Source: Cyanobium sp. Aljojuca 7A6 (lineage in GTDB: Bacteria > Cyanobacteriota > Cyanobacteriia > PCC-6307 > Cyanobiaceae). Taken from it: DNA of 64,000 nt. Made by a program: the position numbers and the translations under genes. This document shows, piece after piece, positions 29,683-38,380 of the stretch. The DNA is taken from positions 41,945-105,944 of the forward strand of contig NZ_JAGQCY010000013.1 of the NCBI RefSeq assembly GCF_024346455.1. The letters are read 5' to 3'. The notes beneath the pieces were generated by a model. It worked only from the letters and a program-made list of their open reading frames with translations, was not told the origin of the DNA and made no database searches. Numbering within the stretch: position 1 is the first letter of the stretch; every line of letters begins with the position of its first letter.

Positions 29683-30237
29683 CTACGCTGACAGCTTCCT
29701 GACTTCGGATGCAAACGACGTTTGCAGGACTCCTGAACCCGATGATGTTCGAAGCACCGATGAACGACAGCGGACATGTTCTGATACGAACCAAATGCGT
29801 TCTTCCGCTACTGATTGACCGTAGGTGGTATGCAGGATGAAGGTTTCGTCGTCGAGAAACTGATAAGTTGACGTAACTTTCTCTGCTTCGGCATAGCCCA
29901 CGCTACGTAAAAGCTTCCCTTGCTGTGGATTTTCAGGAATGGGTATGAGAATGCAACTGCCGCTGGAAACGGAGGCAGGGTCATCAGGTTCCCAGTCAGA
30001 GTCTGCTTCCCAAGACATACGAAAGGGGGAAATTGCCATTTCGGCGTCAATTGCCTCATTCTCCAGAAAGTCGAAGACGACTGGATCTTCAACGGTTAGG
30101 AGTTCAATCTGGATATCGCTAACTACATCTTCAAATTGGCGAAAGGCCAGAGAATGGGCTGAACGCATGGAACGCCAATGGCCCTGAGATCTTGCGACGA
30201 ATCGCTCAATGATCTTGTGCGAAGAGTCGGGATCCAT
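29683..30237 (-). CDS. cpeS: CpeS-family bilin lyase (second copy)
   Basis: The 184-residue product has the CpcS/CpeS N-terminal pattern IERFVARSQGHWRSMRSAHS (about 10), the conserved central MSWEADSDWE and the C-terminal EERIWFVSEHVRCRSSVLR. CpeS attaches phycoerythrobilin to Cys82 of CpeB. It leads the cpeS-cpeT-unknown unit. It differs strongly from the first copy at 21.6 kb, so the two probably serve different cysteines or subunits. Confidence 0.82.
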   Translation of the reverse strand: MDPDSSHKIIERFVARSQGHWRSMRSAHSLAFRQFEDVVSDIQIELLTVEDPVVFDFLENEAIDAEMAISPFRMSWEADSDWEPDDPASVSSGSCILIPIPENPQQGKLLRSVGYAEAEKVTSTYQFLDDETFILHTTYGQSVAEERIWFVSEHVRCRSSVLRTSSGSGVLQTSFASEVRKLSA

Positions 30238-30490
30238 TTGTTTGGGCTGGGTTCGCGCTGCCTGCCTGAACCATGTTCACGAGGCTATGGATCATCATTT
30301 CAATAGCAGAACCCTGGTGTGGTGAATTCCTGAGGGATGGGGACGGCTGCTGGTGAAGTTGGGGATTCATGTGGACAAGATGAGAGAGAAGCAAGGTGAT
30401 GGGATTGCTTGATCAAAGCATGCCAGGAAGGAACCTGTGGTTTGATGAATCATCATCACCTCGCATGGTAGCAAGATTTGGTGCGGTTAC

Positions 30491-31237
30491 TTAGCTGTTC
30501 GTAACAGACAGAATCGAACCACCTCTTCGCTGAATACTTTGCAGTGTCACGGTGAGACTGCTGAAGGGGACGATGGAGACCTGGGCAACGCGGCGGTTCC
30601 CTCCAGTGGGGGATGCCGTGGTCCAGCTGACTCGATAGCGCCGGTCGTTGCGGCTGGAGTTGCCGATCTGCCCACCTTGCAGAACGACCCGTGGAGCGAC
30701 ACCCGTTGCAATACTGGATTGCAGCTTGGAGGCAGTGGCGCCATCAAAAGACGCCATGCCACCCTTCAGTTTCAGAGAGCGCACATAGGTAAGGTTGGTT
30801 TCCCCTGGCTGGGTACGGGTTGAGCGCCAGTGGGGAACCGTGTCAAAGCCGAACGCCGAAATGTATTCCTCGGAGAGGATGTAACTGGCAATTTCGGTTT
30901 CATAGCCATCAGCTGCCAGGAGTTGGACATGCTCGCTCACTTCGACTTGATCACGGGGTGCTCGCCCTAGAAGATGCTTGAAGTTGAGTTCAACGAAGCG
31001 ATAGGGCCCATTCTTCTCAAGAAACAAGCGACGGTAGGTATCTGAATTGGCTAATGCCGATATCAACCCTTGAACAGTTAGATCCCCTTGGAGGAAGAGA
31101 CTTTCTGCGATGGATACCCGCTGCTCTTCCATTAGGTGGGCATTACCGAATACTTGGCGGTAGGCAGCGCGCAGTACGGCTTGCACATGGGTGTAGTCCT
31201 GAGCTGATGATGTTGTAAGCGTGGCGACTTCAGGCAT
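30491..31237 (-). CDS. cpeE: Phycoerythrin-associated rod linker, CpeE type
   Basis: The 248-residue linker has one PBS-linker domain (about 18-150; YRQVFGNAHLMEEQRVSIAE, VELNFKHLLGRAPRDQVEV) and a C-terminal CpcD-like domain (about 185-248; VPFSSLTVTLQSIQRRGGSI). Its job is to sit inside a phycoerythrin hexamer and join it to the next. It is the last of three linker genes on the minus strand, 74 bp after the double linker. CpeE versus CpeD cannot be told with certainty. Confidence 0.82.
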   Translation of the reverse strand: MPEVATLTTSSAQDYTHVQAVLRAAYRQVFGNAHLMEEQRVSIAESLFLQGDLTVQGLISALANSDTYRRLFLEKNGPYRFVELNFKHLLGRAPRDQVEVSEHVQLLAADGYETEIASYILSEEYISAFGFDTVPHWRSTRTQPGETNLTYVRSLKLKGGMASFDGATASKLQSSIATGVAPRVVLQGGQIGNSSRNDRRYRVSWTTASPTGGNRRVAQVSIVPFSSLTVTLQSIQRRGGSILSVTNS

Positions 31238-31311
31238 GGTGTGGAGAATCTTCTAACGATGGTGGGAGAGAAAGAATTGAGATCGGAATCTGAGCGAAGA
31301 TGACCTTGATG

Positions 31312-32838
31312 TCAGGCTACTTCCGTGATCGAGACAATCCGGCCACCACGGCGATGGATGTAGGACAACTGGGTGGTCATATCCCTTCCGGATACCAGAT
31401 AGCTGGCGTTTGGAGTGCGCTGACGGCCGCCTGCAGGCTGCGCCTGAACAACAATCCTGAAGCGCTTGGTGGTGGGGTCGACCGAGCCGCTGAAGGTTCC
31501 GCTCCGATTGAGGCGAACAGTCGTCGAGGTCCAGCCGCTAGGCAGAGCCTTGGAACCGAGTGACGTCACCAAACTGGAGGAGGACTGAATGGTGTCACTG
31601 CTCGAGTATCCTTGAACAAGTGCGAGATGGCGATTGAAACCGATCTGGTCGCGGCCATTTTCTGTCTGGATGCGCGCGAAGGGAACCGTGTTCTCTCCGA
31701 AGAATTCCTGGTACTCAGCGCCATCAAGGTAGCTGCTGACCTCAGCTTCGTAGCCACTGGTGGCCAGCCTCTGGATGTGTTCGCTCACTTCCGCCTGGCT
31801 GCTGGGTGCTCGGCCTAAGAGGTGCTTGAAGTTAAGCTCGACGAAGCGATAGGGAGTGTTGCTTTCGAAGAAACGTCTCCGGTACTCATTGGAGCTGGCG
31901 ATCGCTCTAACGAATTCGCGCGTGCTGAAATACCCTTCAATGAACTTGCTTTCCGCCGTGAGAACCCGCTCGCTCTCCATCAGATGGGGGTTTCCCATCA
32001 CCTGGCGATAGGCGGAACGGATGAGTGCCTGGATCTGGTCGGGAGTATCGCCAGGACACCGCTGGAACACTTCCTGGGTGCGTTGGCCGAGACCGAAGCC
32101 CACATACAGATCACCCCGCAATGGTGTGGAATCCCCTCCATCGCTGCTACTGCGACGCACCGGAATGAAGGCACCACGAACCATGCCTGTGCTCACGGAT
32201 CCGCTGCCCATCTGGGAGCGATACACCTGAGCGGGTATACGAATAGTGATGGGCTGGCCCTTTGCTAGGCTTCCCAATAATTGGCTTTTTGAGCCGATAG
32301 CACTATCGCTGCCAGCGAAGTTCTGCTCCAGTGCTGCGATGCGGTTGAAGGAGGATTGGGGTGCCCCAGCTGGGCTGCCCCAGGAGCGGATATGGGGAGC
32401 TGTGTGCTCGCCGAAAGCTGCTGTGTATTCATCCGACTCAATCAGGTTGTCAATATCTGCGTCAAAACCTTCGCTGGCAATCCTCGCCACATGCGAGCTC
32501 ACTTCCGCTTCGTCAATCGGTGGTCGGCCAAGCAAGTGCTTGATCGCCAATTCAACGGAACGATGCGGCGCTACAGCTTCATAGAAGCGTGAGCGATAGA
32601 AAGGTGATTTGGCCAGGCAGCGTACAAATTCTCGCACGGAGATACTGCCATTACGGAGTTGTGATTCCGCGGCTCCAAGACGCTCACTCTCCATCGGCAT
32701 GGTGTTGCCAAAGACGTGCCGGTAGCAGGCACTGATCACCGTGTTGAGGCTCGTCTCGTCTGCGCCGGGCTTATAGGAGGCTGGTGAATCAAGAAGGCTT
32801 GTGGCTCCAAAGCTGAGGGCTGCTGAAGGGGTTGTCAT
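31312..32838 (-). CDS. cpeC: Multidomain rod linker with two PBS-linker domains and a CpcD domain, CpeC type
   Basis: The 508-residue protein contains two complete linker domains: the first at about 30-180 (YRHVFGNTMPMESERLGAAE, VELAIKHLLGRPPIDEAEV) and the second at about 270-415 (YRQVMGNPHLMESERVLTAE, VELNFKHLLGRAPSSQAEV), joined by an 85-residue Ser/Gly-rich bridge. A CpcD domain (RRTPNASYLVSGRDM onward) forms the end. A multidomain CpeC of this kind is known from marine Synechococcus and is thought to link phycoerythrin hexamers to the phycocyanin part of the rod. Confidence 0.82.
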   Translation of the reverse strand: MTTPSAALSFGATSLLDSPASYKPGADETSLNTVISACYRHVFGNTMPMESERLGAAESQLRNGSISVREFVRCLAKSPFYRSRFYEAVAPHRSVELAIKHLLGRPPIDEAEVSSHVARIASEGFDADIDNLIESDEYTAAFGEHTAPHIRSWGSPAGAPQSSFNRIAALEQNFAGSDSAIGSKSQLLGSLAKGQPITIRIPAQVYRSQMGSGSVSTGMVRGAFIPVRRSSSDGGDSTPLRGDLYVGFGLGQRTQEVFQRCPGDTPDQIQALIRSAYRQVMGNPHLMESERVLTAESKFIEGYFSTREFVRAIASSNEYRRRFFESNTPYRFVELNFKHLLGRAPSSQAEVSEHIQRLATSGYEAEVSSYLDGAEYQEFFGENTVPFARIQTENGRDQIGFNRHLALVQGYSSSDTIQSSSSLVTSLGSKALPSGWTSTTVRLNRSGTFSGSVDPTTKRFRIVVQAQPAGGRQRTPNASYLVSGRDMTTQLSYIHRRGGRIVSITEVA

Positions 32839-32883
32839 GAGGATTGTTGTGGCAGGGGAGAGGATTGACGTGTGCTTGATCTG

Positions 32884-33789
32884 TTAGATGGGTGTGATGC
32901 TGGCAATAACTCCGCCTTCACGGTGGATCTGCTGATAGATTTGTGAAAGTTTGTTGAACGGTACGAAATACGTGCGGTTCGACTGCTTGTAGCGAGAAAT
33001 CGGCTTGATCGTGTTGGCACGATAGGCCGTGACGTCGACACGGTAAATCCGACCTTCTTGGCCTGCGCCTACTCCGAGTCTTGTTTGGGCATCCTGGAAG
33101 TTCGATGAGGACTTGAAACTCCAGCCCTGTGTCTCGGTGGAGGAGGGGGGAATCACAGACATGGCTCGGTTCAGATAGGCATTGCCTCCAAGCCGTGCCG
33201 CCTTGCCGGAGAGATTCCCCTTGAGGCTGCTGCTGCTGGCTCCACGGAGCAACTGAAAGCTCCAGGTGAATTCCTGCATGGTTTTACAGCTTTCGGTTTT
33301 CCAACCCCTCTGGTAGGGAACTGTCCATTCACCGAAGGCGTCTTGATAATCCGAGGAATCGATGAAGCTGTCGATATCAGCGTCATAACCTTTTGAATCA
33401 AGTCGCTCGGCATGGGCCCTCATCTCTTCAAAGTCTGTTGGGGCACGACCGAGGAGGTGCCGAAAGGCCAGCTCGATATAGCGGTAGCGAGGGCAGGAAT
33501 CAAAGAATCGAGTGCGGTAAAGTTCACTCTTGGCAATAGTTCTTACGAATTCCCTCAGGCTGAGCTCTCCCAACTTGAACTGAGATTCAGCCACTAGTTG
33601 TCGTTCGCTCTCCATCACGTAGGCGTTGCCGAGCACCTGTCGGTAGACTGCACTGATGAGCTCTTCCTTTTTCTCGCTTGGATCTCCAGGCAGGAGTTCT
33701 TGGGGATCTTCGCTGTCGAAACGCTCAACTCCCAGAAGCGAGGCGGGGCCAAAGGACATGAGTTTGAAGGCCTGTGGAAATCCTGACAA
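32884..33789 (-). CDS. Rod linker, single PBS-linker plus CpcD domain (CpcC/CpeD type)
   Basis: The 301-residue linker has one PBS-linker domain (about 38-175; YRQVLGNAYVMESERQLVAE, IELAFRHLLGRAPTDFEEM) and a CpcD domain (about 245-301; YRVDVTAYRAN, YFVPFNKLSQIYQQIHREGG). The N-terminal 35 residues are acidic. The CpcD part and GYDADIDSFIDSSDYQDAFG remind me of phycocyanin-type rod linkers, while the operon (this gene, then cpeC, then cpeE) is phycoerythrin-linked. It could join phycocyanin to phycoerythrin. First gene of the linker operon. Confidence 0.78.
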   Translation of the reverse strand: MSGFPQAFKLMSFGPASLLGVERFDSEDPQELLPGDPSEKKEELISAVYRQVLGNAYVMESERQLVAESQFKLGELSLREFVRTIAKSELYRTRFFDSCPRYRYIELAFRHLLGRAPTDFEEMRAHAERLDSKGYDADIDSFIDSSDYQDAFGEWTVPYQRGWKTESCKTMQEFTWSFQLLRGASSSSLKGNLSGKAARLGGNAYLNRAMSVIPPSSTETQGWSFKSSSNFQDAQTRLGVGAGQEGRIYRVDVTAYRANTIKPISRYKQSNRTYFVPFNKLSQIYQQIHREGGVIASITPI

Positions 33790-34112
33790 TCATCAGACAG
33801 CGGTTGCACTATCCCCTAGCAGCCTTAACAAACCTCAATCACTACTGGAAAATGGTCTCTGGGGGCACACTTCATGGAGCTTGACCCTGGTATGGATTTC
33901 CCGCAGCGACTCCAGTGTCCGTCTTTGGCTTGGGATCGCCCGCTGTCTTGACGGTTTCTCTTGATGCCCGATGCCCGAGGTCCCCTCATTCAGCCCAGTC
34001 CCTGGTCACTCCCCCCCTGCGAGTTTGTCTGACGAGGTGATTTCACGTCCAACTGGGATGCTGGTGGGGACTCACACGCTGTGGGACATGCTGGAGGCTG
34101 GTTACAGAAAGA
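33790..34112 (-). promoter_or_regulatory. Upstream region of the linker operon
   Basis: About 320 bp between the pentapeptide-repeat gene end and the linker operon start, both on the minus strand. It is the natural place for the linker operon promoter. GC is moderate. A short tandem GATGCCC/GATGCCC lies near 33963-33977. Nothing else recognisable. Confidence 0.35.
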
Positions 34113-34805
34113 TCAACTCAACAGGCTGTCTCGAGTCGTTTTGCGAGTGAAGGGGTTCCAGCAGTCAAGTTCGTGGATGGATCTGGTCATCAGACCACCC
34201 CGATTCGTATCGAGACCTATGGCACCGGTGAAGTCTGCCCCGCGGATGGATTCTGCACCGGATAGATCGGCATCGCTAAGTCTAGTCCAGCGAAAATCGA
34301 CGTAATCTAGTTGGCATCCTGAGAATCTTACCCCTTCGCAAAGTGCACTTCTCAGCAATGCATGGCGAAGGTCTGCGCCTGAAAATCGTGCTCCCCTCAG
34401 ACAGGTACCACTCAGATCAGTGCCACTGAGGTAGGCACCCACGAAGTTCACCCCTTGCAAGTCCATGCCGGAGAGATCTGCGCTGTTCAGGAAGGCTCCA
34501 TTGAGCCTGGCTTGGGGCCCAATGGCTCCCGAACTTCTGAAGTCAAAGTGTTCCGGCCAAATTGTCCTGTTGTCGTAACGAGCAAGCCGCAGATCGACGT
34601 CTTCCAGGTTGCACTGGCTCAAATCTGTGCCTCGAAGATCGACACGGCAGAGGCGAGCTTGCGAAAGGTTTAGCTCACCAAGCTGAATGTCTTTCCAATC
34701 AGATCCACGTGCGTCTACAGGTGGACTCATGCCCCTTAATGGAGGCGCCTGGGACTCTGGACAAACCCAGTTGGAAAGTGCGATTGCTGGGGTGCTGTTG
34801 CTCAC
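34113..34805 (-). CDS. Pentapeptide-repeat protein in the phycobilisome region
   Basis: The 230-residue protein has pentapeptide repeats A(D/N)LXX-type from about residue 44 to 200: LNLSQARLCRVDLRGTDLSQ, LNGAFLNSADLSGMDLQG, AYLSGTDLSGTCLRGARFSG and beyond, enough for a right-handed quadrilateral beta helix of four to seven coils. N- and C-terminal parts are unrepetitive. Function unknown. It overlaps the phycobiliprotein-like gene by 4 bp (ATGA), so the two are likely translated together. Confidence 0.85.
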   Translation of the reverse strand: MSNSTPAIALSNWVCPESQAPPLRGMSPPVDARGSDWKDIQLGELNLSQARLCRVDLRGTDLSQCNLEDVDLRLARYDNRTIWPEHFDFRSSGAIGPQARLNGAFLNSADLSGMDLQGVNFVGAYLSGTDLSGTCLRGARFSGADLRHALLRSALCEGVRFSGCQLDYVDFRWTRLSDADLSGAESIRGADFTGAIGLDTNRGGLMTRSIHELDCWNPFTRKTTRDSLLS

Positions 34806-35425
34806 GAATTAATTGTGAGTGGTTGGCTGCTGAATTCACTAACCATTGTCTCTAAGTGATGAATAGCGTTATCTAGACGTCCTACATCCTGGCTATCGCC
34901 CACAGTGGAATAGCATTTTACGGCGGTTTCACGAAGGTAGCTTAGTGCAAGAGCCATGCTGATAATGGGAATGCTTAATTCTTGGTATAGCTCCCTTAGC
35001 CCTTGGACCCCTTCTGGTTGAGTAAACTGTGGACGTTTCGCCGCCACCGCATAGATGGCGATACGTAGAAAATGCCAGCAATCACGCCAACAAGCCTCGG
35101 CGCGGGTGGCTGGGTAGAGTGCACCACCATGCTCTACCAATGCAGGGTCCTCAACCAGAAGCCTGTCTTTTACGGTGGTTACAATCTGCGCTGATTGCCT
35201 TTGTAATGTCAATAGCGAGGCGACTTCAGTGATTGACGAGTTTCTGATTGTCTGCAATTCGACTTCATTTAATTCCCTGCCTTCATTGTCTGCAACTCGG
35301 AAAATTTTGCGAACCTCCTTTGGCAAGGTTGTGTCGTGAGGCAGGCCTAGGATTCTCGCTTTGACGCTCAATTCCTGTAGTCTGCGCTTTGTTGATTGGT
35401 CAAAATCCTGCATGTGTCTGTCCAC
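34802..35425 (-). CDS. Divergent phycobiliprotein-fold protein, unnamed
   Basis: The 207-residue protein aligns by eye with phycobiliprotein subunits: IVTTVKDRLLVEDPALVEHG, then YPATRAEACWRDCWHFLRIA matches the beta-82 bilin loop (Cys112, Arg114, Asp115 equivalent to Cys82-x-Arg-Asp), and GVQGLRELYQELSIPI matches helix G-H. It lacks the beta-153 region and has a longer polar N-terminus (about 60 residues). A second cysteine at 116 is unusual. ATG 35413 is an alternative start. Probably a bilin-binding or regulatory paralogue rather than a structural antenna subunit. Middle gene of a three-gene unit downstream of cpcBA. Confidence 0.72.
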   Translation of the reverse strand: MDRHMQDFDQSTKRRLQELSVKARILGLPHDTTLPKEVRKIFRVADNEGRELNEVELQTIRNSSITEVASLLTLQRQSAQIVTTVKDRLLVEDPALVEHGGALYPATRAEACWRDCWHFLRIAIYAVAAKRPQFTQPEGVQGLRELYQELSIPIISMALALSYLRETAVKCYSTVGDSQDVGRLDNAIHHLETMVSEFSSQPLTINS

Positions 35426-35885
35426 TATTGAACGATGTGAGACCCGCCATCGCTTCTCGGCCGAGCCCTCGAGTTAAAACAGGCGTTGCCCTCAAGTGTC
35501 CATGCCGTTCCAAGTACAAGGCCCATACGACTCCATCTGCGATTCCCGGACAATACTTCATGGTGGCGGCTGCCAAGTCCGGTTCTATGCCAATTTCCTG
35601 TAAGAGGAGCTCACAAGCCGTTGGATCGGTTACATGGGCCCGCCTTATCGCTGATCCAACGACCCAGGTTAAGGATGTCTTTTCGATAGGCCCTTCCGAG
35701 TCAGAGCAGGCCAATAGCAAGTCTCCTCCCATGAAAGGGTCTTGATCGTATGTTATCCCCCACAGATCAATTGTTTCGCGATTCAAATTTATGCGAAACT
35801 CAGGCTGCTCTTCTGTGGTCATTATATCGCCCTTCCCAAGAGACGAACTTAACAGACCAAGCAGTCTTTGAAATGAGTCGCTCAT
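35400..35885 (-). CDS. Unknown protein leading the phycobiliprotein-like unit
   Basis: A 161-residue soluble protein. Its N-terminal 20 residues are amphipathic; the middle has DLWGITYDQDPFMGGDLLLA and TSLTWVVGSAIRRAHVTDP, and the end ATMKYCPGIADGVVWALYLE, a mix of beta and alpha segments. An in-frame ATG at codon 22 is an alternative start. I recognise no family. It overlaps the phycobiliprotein-like gene by 26 bp and lies 119 bp downstream of cpcA, separated by a hairpin that could let some transcription through. Confidence 0.65.
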   Translation of the reverse strand: MSDSFQRLLGLLSSSLGKGDIMTTEEQPEFRINLNRETIDLWGITYDQDPFMGGDLLLACSDSEGPIEKTSLTWVVGSAIRRAHVTDPTACELLLQEIGIEPDLAAATMKYCPGIADGVVWALYLERHGHLRATPVLTRGLGREAMAGLTSFNSGQTHAGF

Positions 35886-35934
35886 TTATCTTCGGCCCAT
35901 GTTGAAGGAAGATGCAGGTTTTAGTCCTAATGGG

Positions 35935-35962
35935 AAAAGGGGTCTCCCTATGGAGACCCCTT
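35935..35962 (-). terminator. Hairpin terminator or attenuator after cpcBA
   Basis: An 11-bp perfect stem, AAGGGGTCTCC/GGAGACCCCTT, over a 4-nt loop, followed on the minus strand by TTTTCCC. The U run is short, so partial read-through into the gene at 35885 is plausible. Confidence 0.75.
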
Positions 35963-36004
35963 GAAAGAAGAAATGTCTAGAATACAGTCAAAATGACGAC
36001 TAAC

Positions 36005-36493
36005 TCAGACCAAGGCGTTGATTGCATAGTCGATATAGTTATTTGCTTCTGTTGCGGCTTCTCCATTCAAGCCGTGGTTTGCCTTGATGTAGTTTAAAGC
36101 TTCTACGTACCAAGATGGTGACAATTCAAACGCCCGGTTAATCTCGGAGATCCCTGCGATGAGATATTCGTCCATGGGACCGGTACCACCTGCTACGAGG
36201 CAATATGTAACCATACGCAGGTAGTAGCCGATATCACGGGCGCATTTATCTTTTCCGCGCTGATCAGCTGCGTAGGTGGCTCCCTGCATCTGGATGGTGT
36301 ATGGGAATTTGCTGTAGACCGCTTGAGCAGCTCCGTTGACAAGCGCATTTGACTTTTCCGTCAAACCCTTCGCCGCTTCAAGTGCTGACTTGGCGCGGCC
36401 AAATCTTCCGAATGCTGCGTTGATTTCGGTATTGCTGAGAAAGCGTCCCTGGGAATCGGCCGCTGAAACAGCTTCGGTGAGTGGAGTCTTCAT
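36005..36493 (-). CDS. cpcA: Phycocyanin alpha subunit
   Basis: The 162-residue alpha chain begins [20 protein letters not shown] and has the bilin cysteine in [20 protein letters not shown] (Cys84) and the C-terminus DYAINALV. CpcA carries one bilin in all phycocyanins. It follows cpcB by 42 bp on the minus strand. GC content is lower than that of cpeBA and of core genes, in keeping with the rest of 28-39 kb. Confidence 0.97.
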   Translation of the reverse strand: MKTPLTEAVSAADSQGRFLSNTEINAAFGRFGRAKSALEAAKGLTEKSNALVNGAAQAVYSKFPYTIQMQGATYAADQRGKDKCARDIGYYLRMVTYCLVAGGTGPMDEYLIAGISEINRAFELSPSWYVEALNYIKANHGLNGEAATEANNYIDYAINALV

Positions 36494-36535
36494 TGTTTGG
36501 CGTGATGATTTGGGTGATACCGTGAGGACGGTGAA

Positions 36536-37054
36536 TCAGGCGACAGCAGCAGCTGCGCGATCAAAATAGGTGCCGATCTCAGACATCAGGCCTGAGCAGT
36601 CACCGGATGTGATGCCGCTGCGATCATTGGTGATCGTGATGGCAGTTTCCTTCATTTTCTTGACCCCTTCGGCCACTGAAGCTCCAGGTGTTCCGAGGGC
36701 AAGATAGGTTTCCCGCAGGCCATTGAGGCAGCGGTCCTCCAGTACCGAAGCGTCACCAGTGAAAATCGAGTAGGTGATGTAACGGAGGATGATCTCCATG
36801 TCCCGCAGGCAGGCAGCCATGCGGCGACTGGTGTAGGCATTGCCGCCGGGGGCGATCAGGGAAGGCTGCTGGGCGAAGAGATCGCGAGCGGCGCTGGTTA
36901 CGATCTTGGAGGCGTTGGAGGTGATGCGGTTGACGGCATCCATACGCTTGTTGCTGTCGGCAACCATCGCCGCAAGGGCGTCGATTTGACCAGCGTTGAT
37001 GAATTCGCCGCGGGCATCAGCCTGGGCAACGACCTTGGTGAAGGCATCGAACAT
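36536..37054 (-). CDS. cpcB: Phycocyanin beta subunit
   Basis: The 172-residue beta chain begins [18 protein letters not shown], with Asn72 in [18 protein letters not shown] (methylation site and Cys82) and the second bilin cysteine in [13 protein letters not shown] (Cys153). ATG 37054 is preceded by AGGAGC at 37061-37066, a good ribosome site 6 bp away; the longer frame to 37129 is upstream leader. R-phycocyanin or C-phycocyanin cannot be separated on the protein alone. Confidence 0.97.
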   Translation of the reverse strand: MFDAFTKVVAQADARGEFINAGQIDALAAMVADSNKRMDAVNRITSNASKIVTSAARDLFAQQPSLIAPGGNAYTSRRMAACLRDMEIILRYITYSIFTGDASVLEDRCLNGLRETYLALGTPGASVAEGVKKMKETAITITNDRSGITSGDCSGLMSEIGTYFDRAAAAVA

Positions 37055-38380
37055 TGATTTGCTCCTGTTCTCGACGTTCGCAGTCGGGAGTGGGTGGGTA
37101 ATGGGGGGCGAGAGGGAGGTTGAGAGCATTGGAATCCGAGACGTTGCCGCAGATTGCCAGTTCTCTCTTGCTCCTGTGCCTGGAAGGAAAACGGACCGTA
37201 GCCTGTTTCCCTCTTGGCGACTTGGCTATTATTGGGCTCTTTGGCGACTCGCCGGGCTTGCCTTAACAAATGGTCATCCATTGGGCCCTCTATCCCTTGA
37301 AATCCTGGTTTCGTGCCTCGGTGAGGCATCGTAGTGAAAAGTCACCGGCTTGATGGCCGCATGCTGCCCGCGCAGTTTGGCTCACGGTTACGATGCCCGA
37401 CCTGCGTGAGCCGTGGATCATCTCGCTTGCGTCGCTACATTCCTTTCAGTGCTGTTTATCAATCTGATGGCGCCAGCTTGATGAATACTGTGTGGCTTGG
37501 TGGTTCTGGGTCTATTGGGGAATCTTCATTGGTACTTGGGGTTTCTTTGATTGCTGTCATCACTTTCGCCATCCTGCCAACGGGGAAAGTTGAATTTGCG
37601 ATTGACGTTGTAGAGGATTGGCTTCTGGGGGCAGCCTTTCGCGATGGAGGCGCCCCATCTACCTGGATTTGATGTCAGGCTGTTTTTCAGCTGAGACAGC
37701 CAGCGATTTCTCCGGTCTCGAAACGTTGGCGCACGGGCTCTACCAGGGCCAACCATTCAGATGATGTACCCAAGGGGGCGAGCCCACTTTCTCAAAGGCT
37801 TGCTCAAGGTGAACCACAAGAGTTCTGGCGTGACACCTCAGTGCACTTGATCCGTGACAAGCTGGCGACCTCTTTCTGGTTGTCTAAAATCAGCTTAGCG
37901 AAGGGTCGCCTCCGTGGCCCTTTGGGGTTGCGCTTCGCATGCCTATTGCGATCGTAGCTACCCTTTACTTCTCTCAATGCCTGATCTTAAGAAGTGATTG
38001 CACTTCTTCCCCTGGTTGAGACCCGAGATCGGTTAACCATGTTGTTCCAATAGTAAGCCGTGAGGCCTCAGTAACCGCTGCAGGATCTCCTGGCTTCGAG
38101 AACTTGGTACTGGCTGCTGGTCGGGCAGATCAATGGGCTTCGCTCGTCCTTGCAATTGATGCATGAGTTGGGCTCGTTTCTATATGCTGATGGGCTGGTC
38201 GGAGTTAGAGGGGGGGCTGAAGTCGTCTACCTGCTTAAGCACGGTGGCACGAACGGTACCTCGTGCCAACACTTTCATTCTTTGCGACAGCTTTCGGGAT
38301 TCAACCTCCTTGCTGACATGCGGGAGGCTTGGCGGTCTGCTCCAGCGCCGGTACGATCCGGCCAGTTCGATTTGGCTATT
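37055..38380. promoter_or_regulatory. Long upstream region of cpcBA
   Basis: About 1.3 kb with no convincing gene between cpcB (leftward) and the 134-residue protein (rightward). It contains a 9-bp direct repeat TTGGCGACT (37214, 37241), an inverted repeat GGCTCACG/CGTGAGCC (37379-37412) and a perfect 8-bp hairpin AAGAAGTG/CACTTCTT (37990-38009). A plus-strand frame at 37334-37672 with a hydrophobic stretch is not supported by a ribosome site or family features. The region may include the remains of a lost gene. Confidence 0.5.
37214..37249. repeat. Direct repeat TTGGCGACT x2 upstream of cpcB
   Basis: TTGGCGACT at 37214-37222 and again at 37241-37249, 27 bp apart start to start, about 160-195 bp upstream of the cpcB start. 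The spacing (between two and three helical turns) is compatible with a dimeric regulator binding one face. No regulator is known to me for this sequence. Confidence 0.4.

Noticed and set aside
37334..37672. Plus-strand frame with one hydrophobic stretch upstream of cpcB
   Set aside because: No ribosome site, no similarity I can see, and first part (to residue 45) is Arg/Ser-rich; kept only as a possible remnant.
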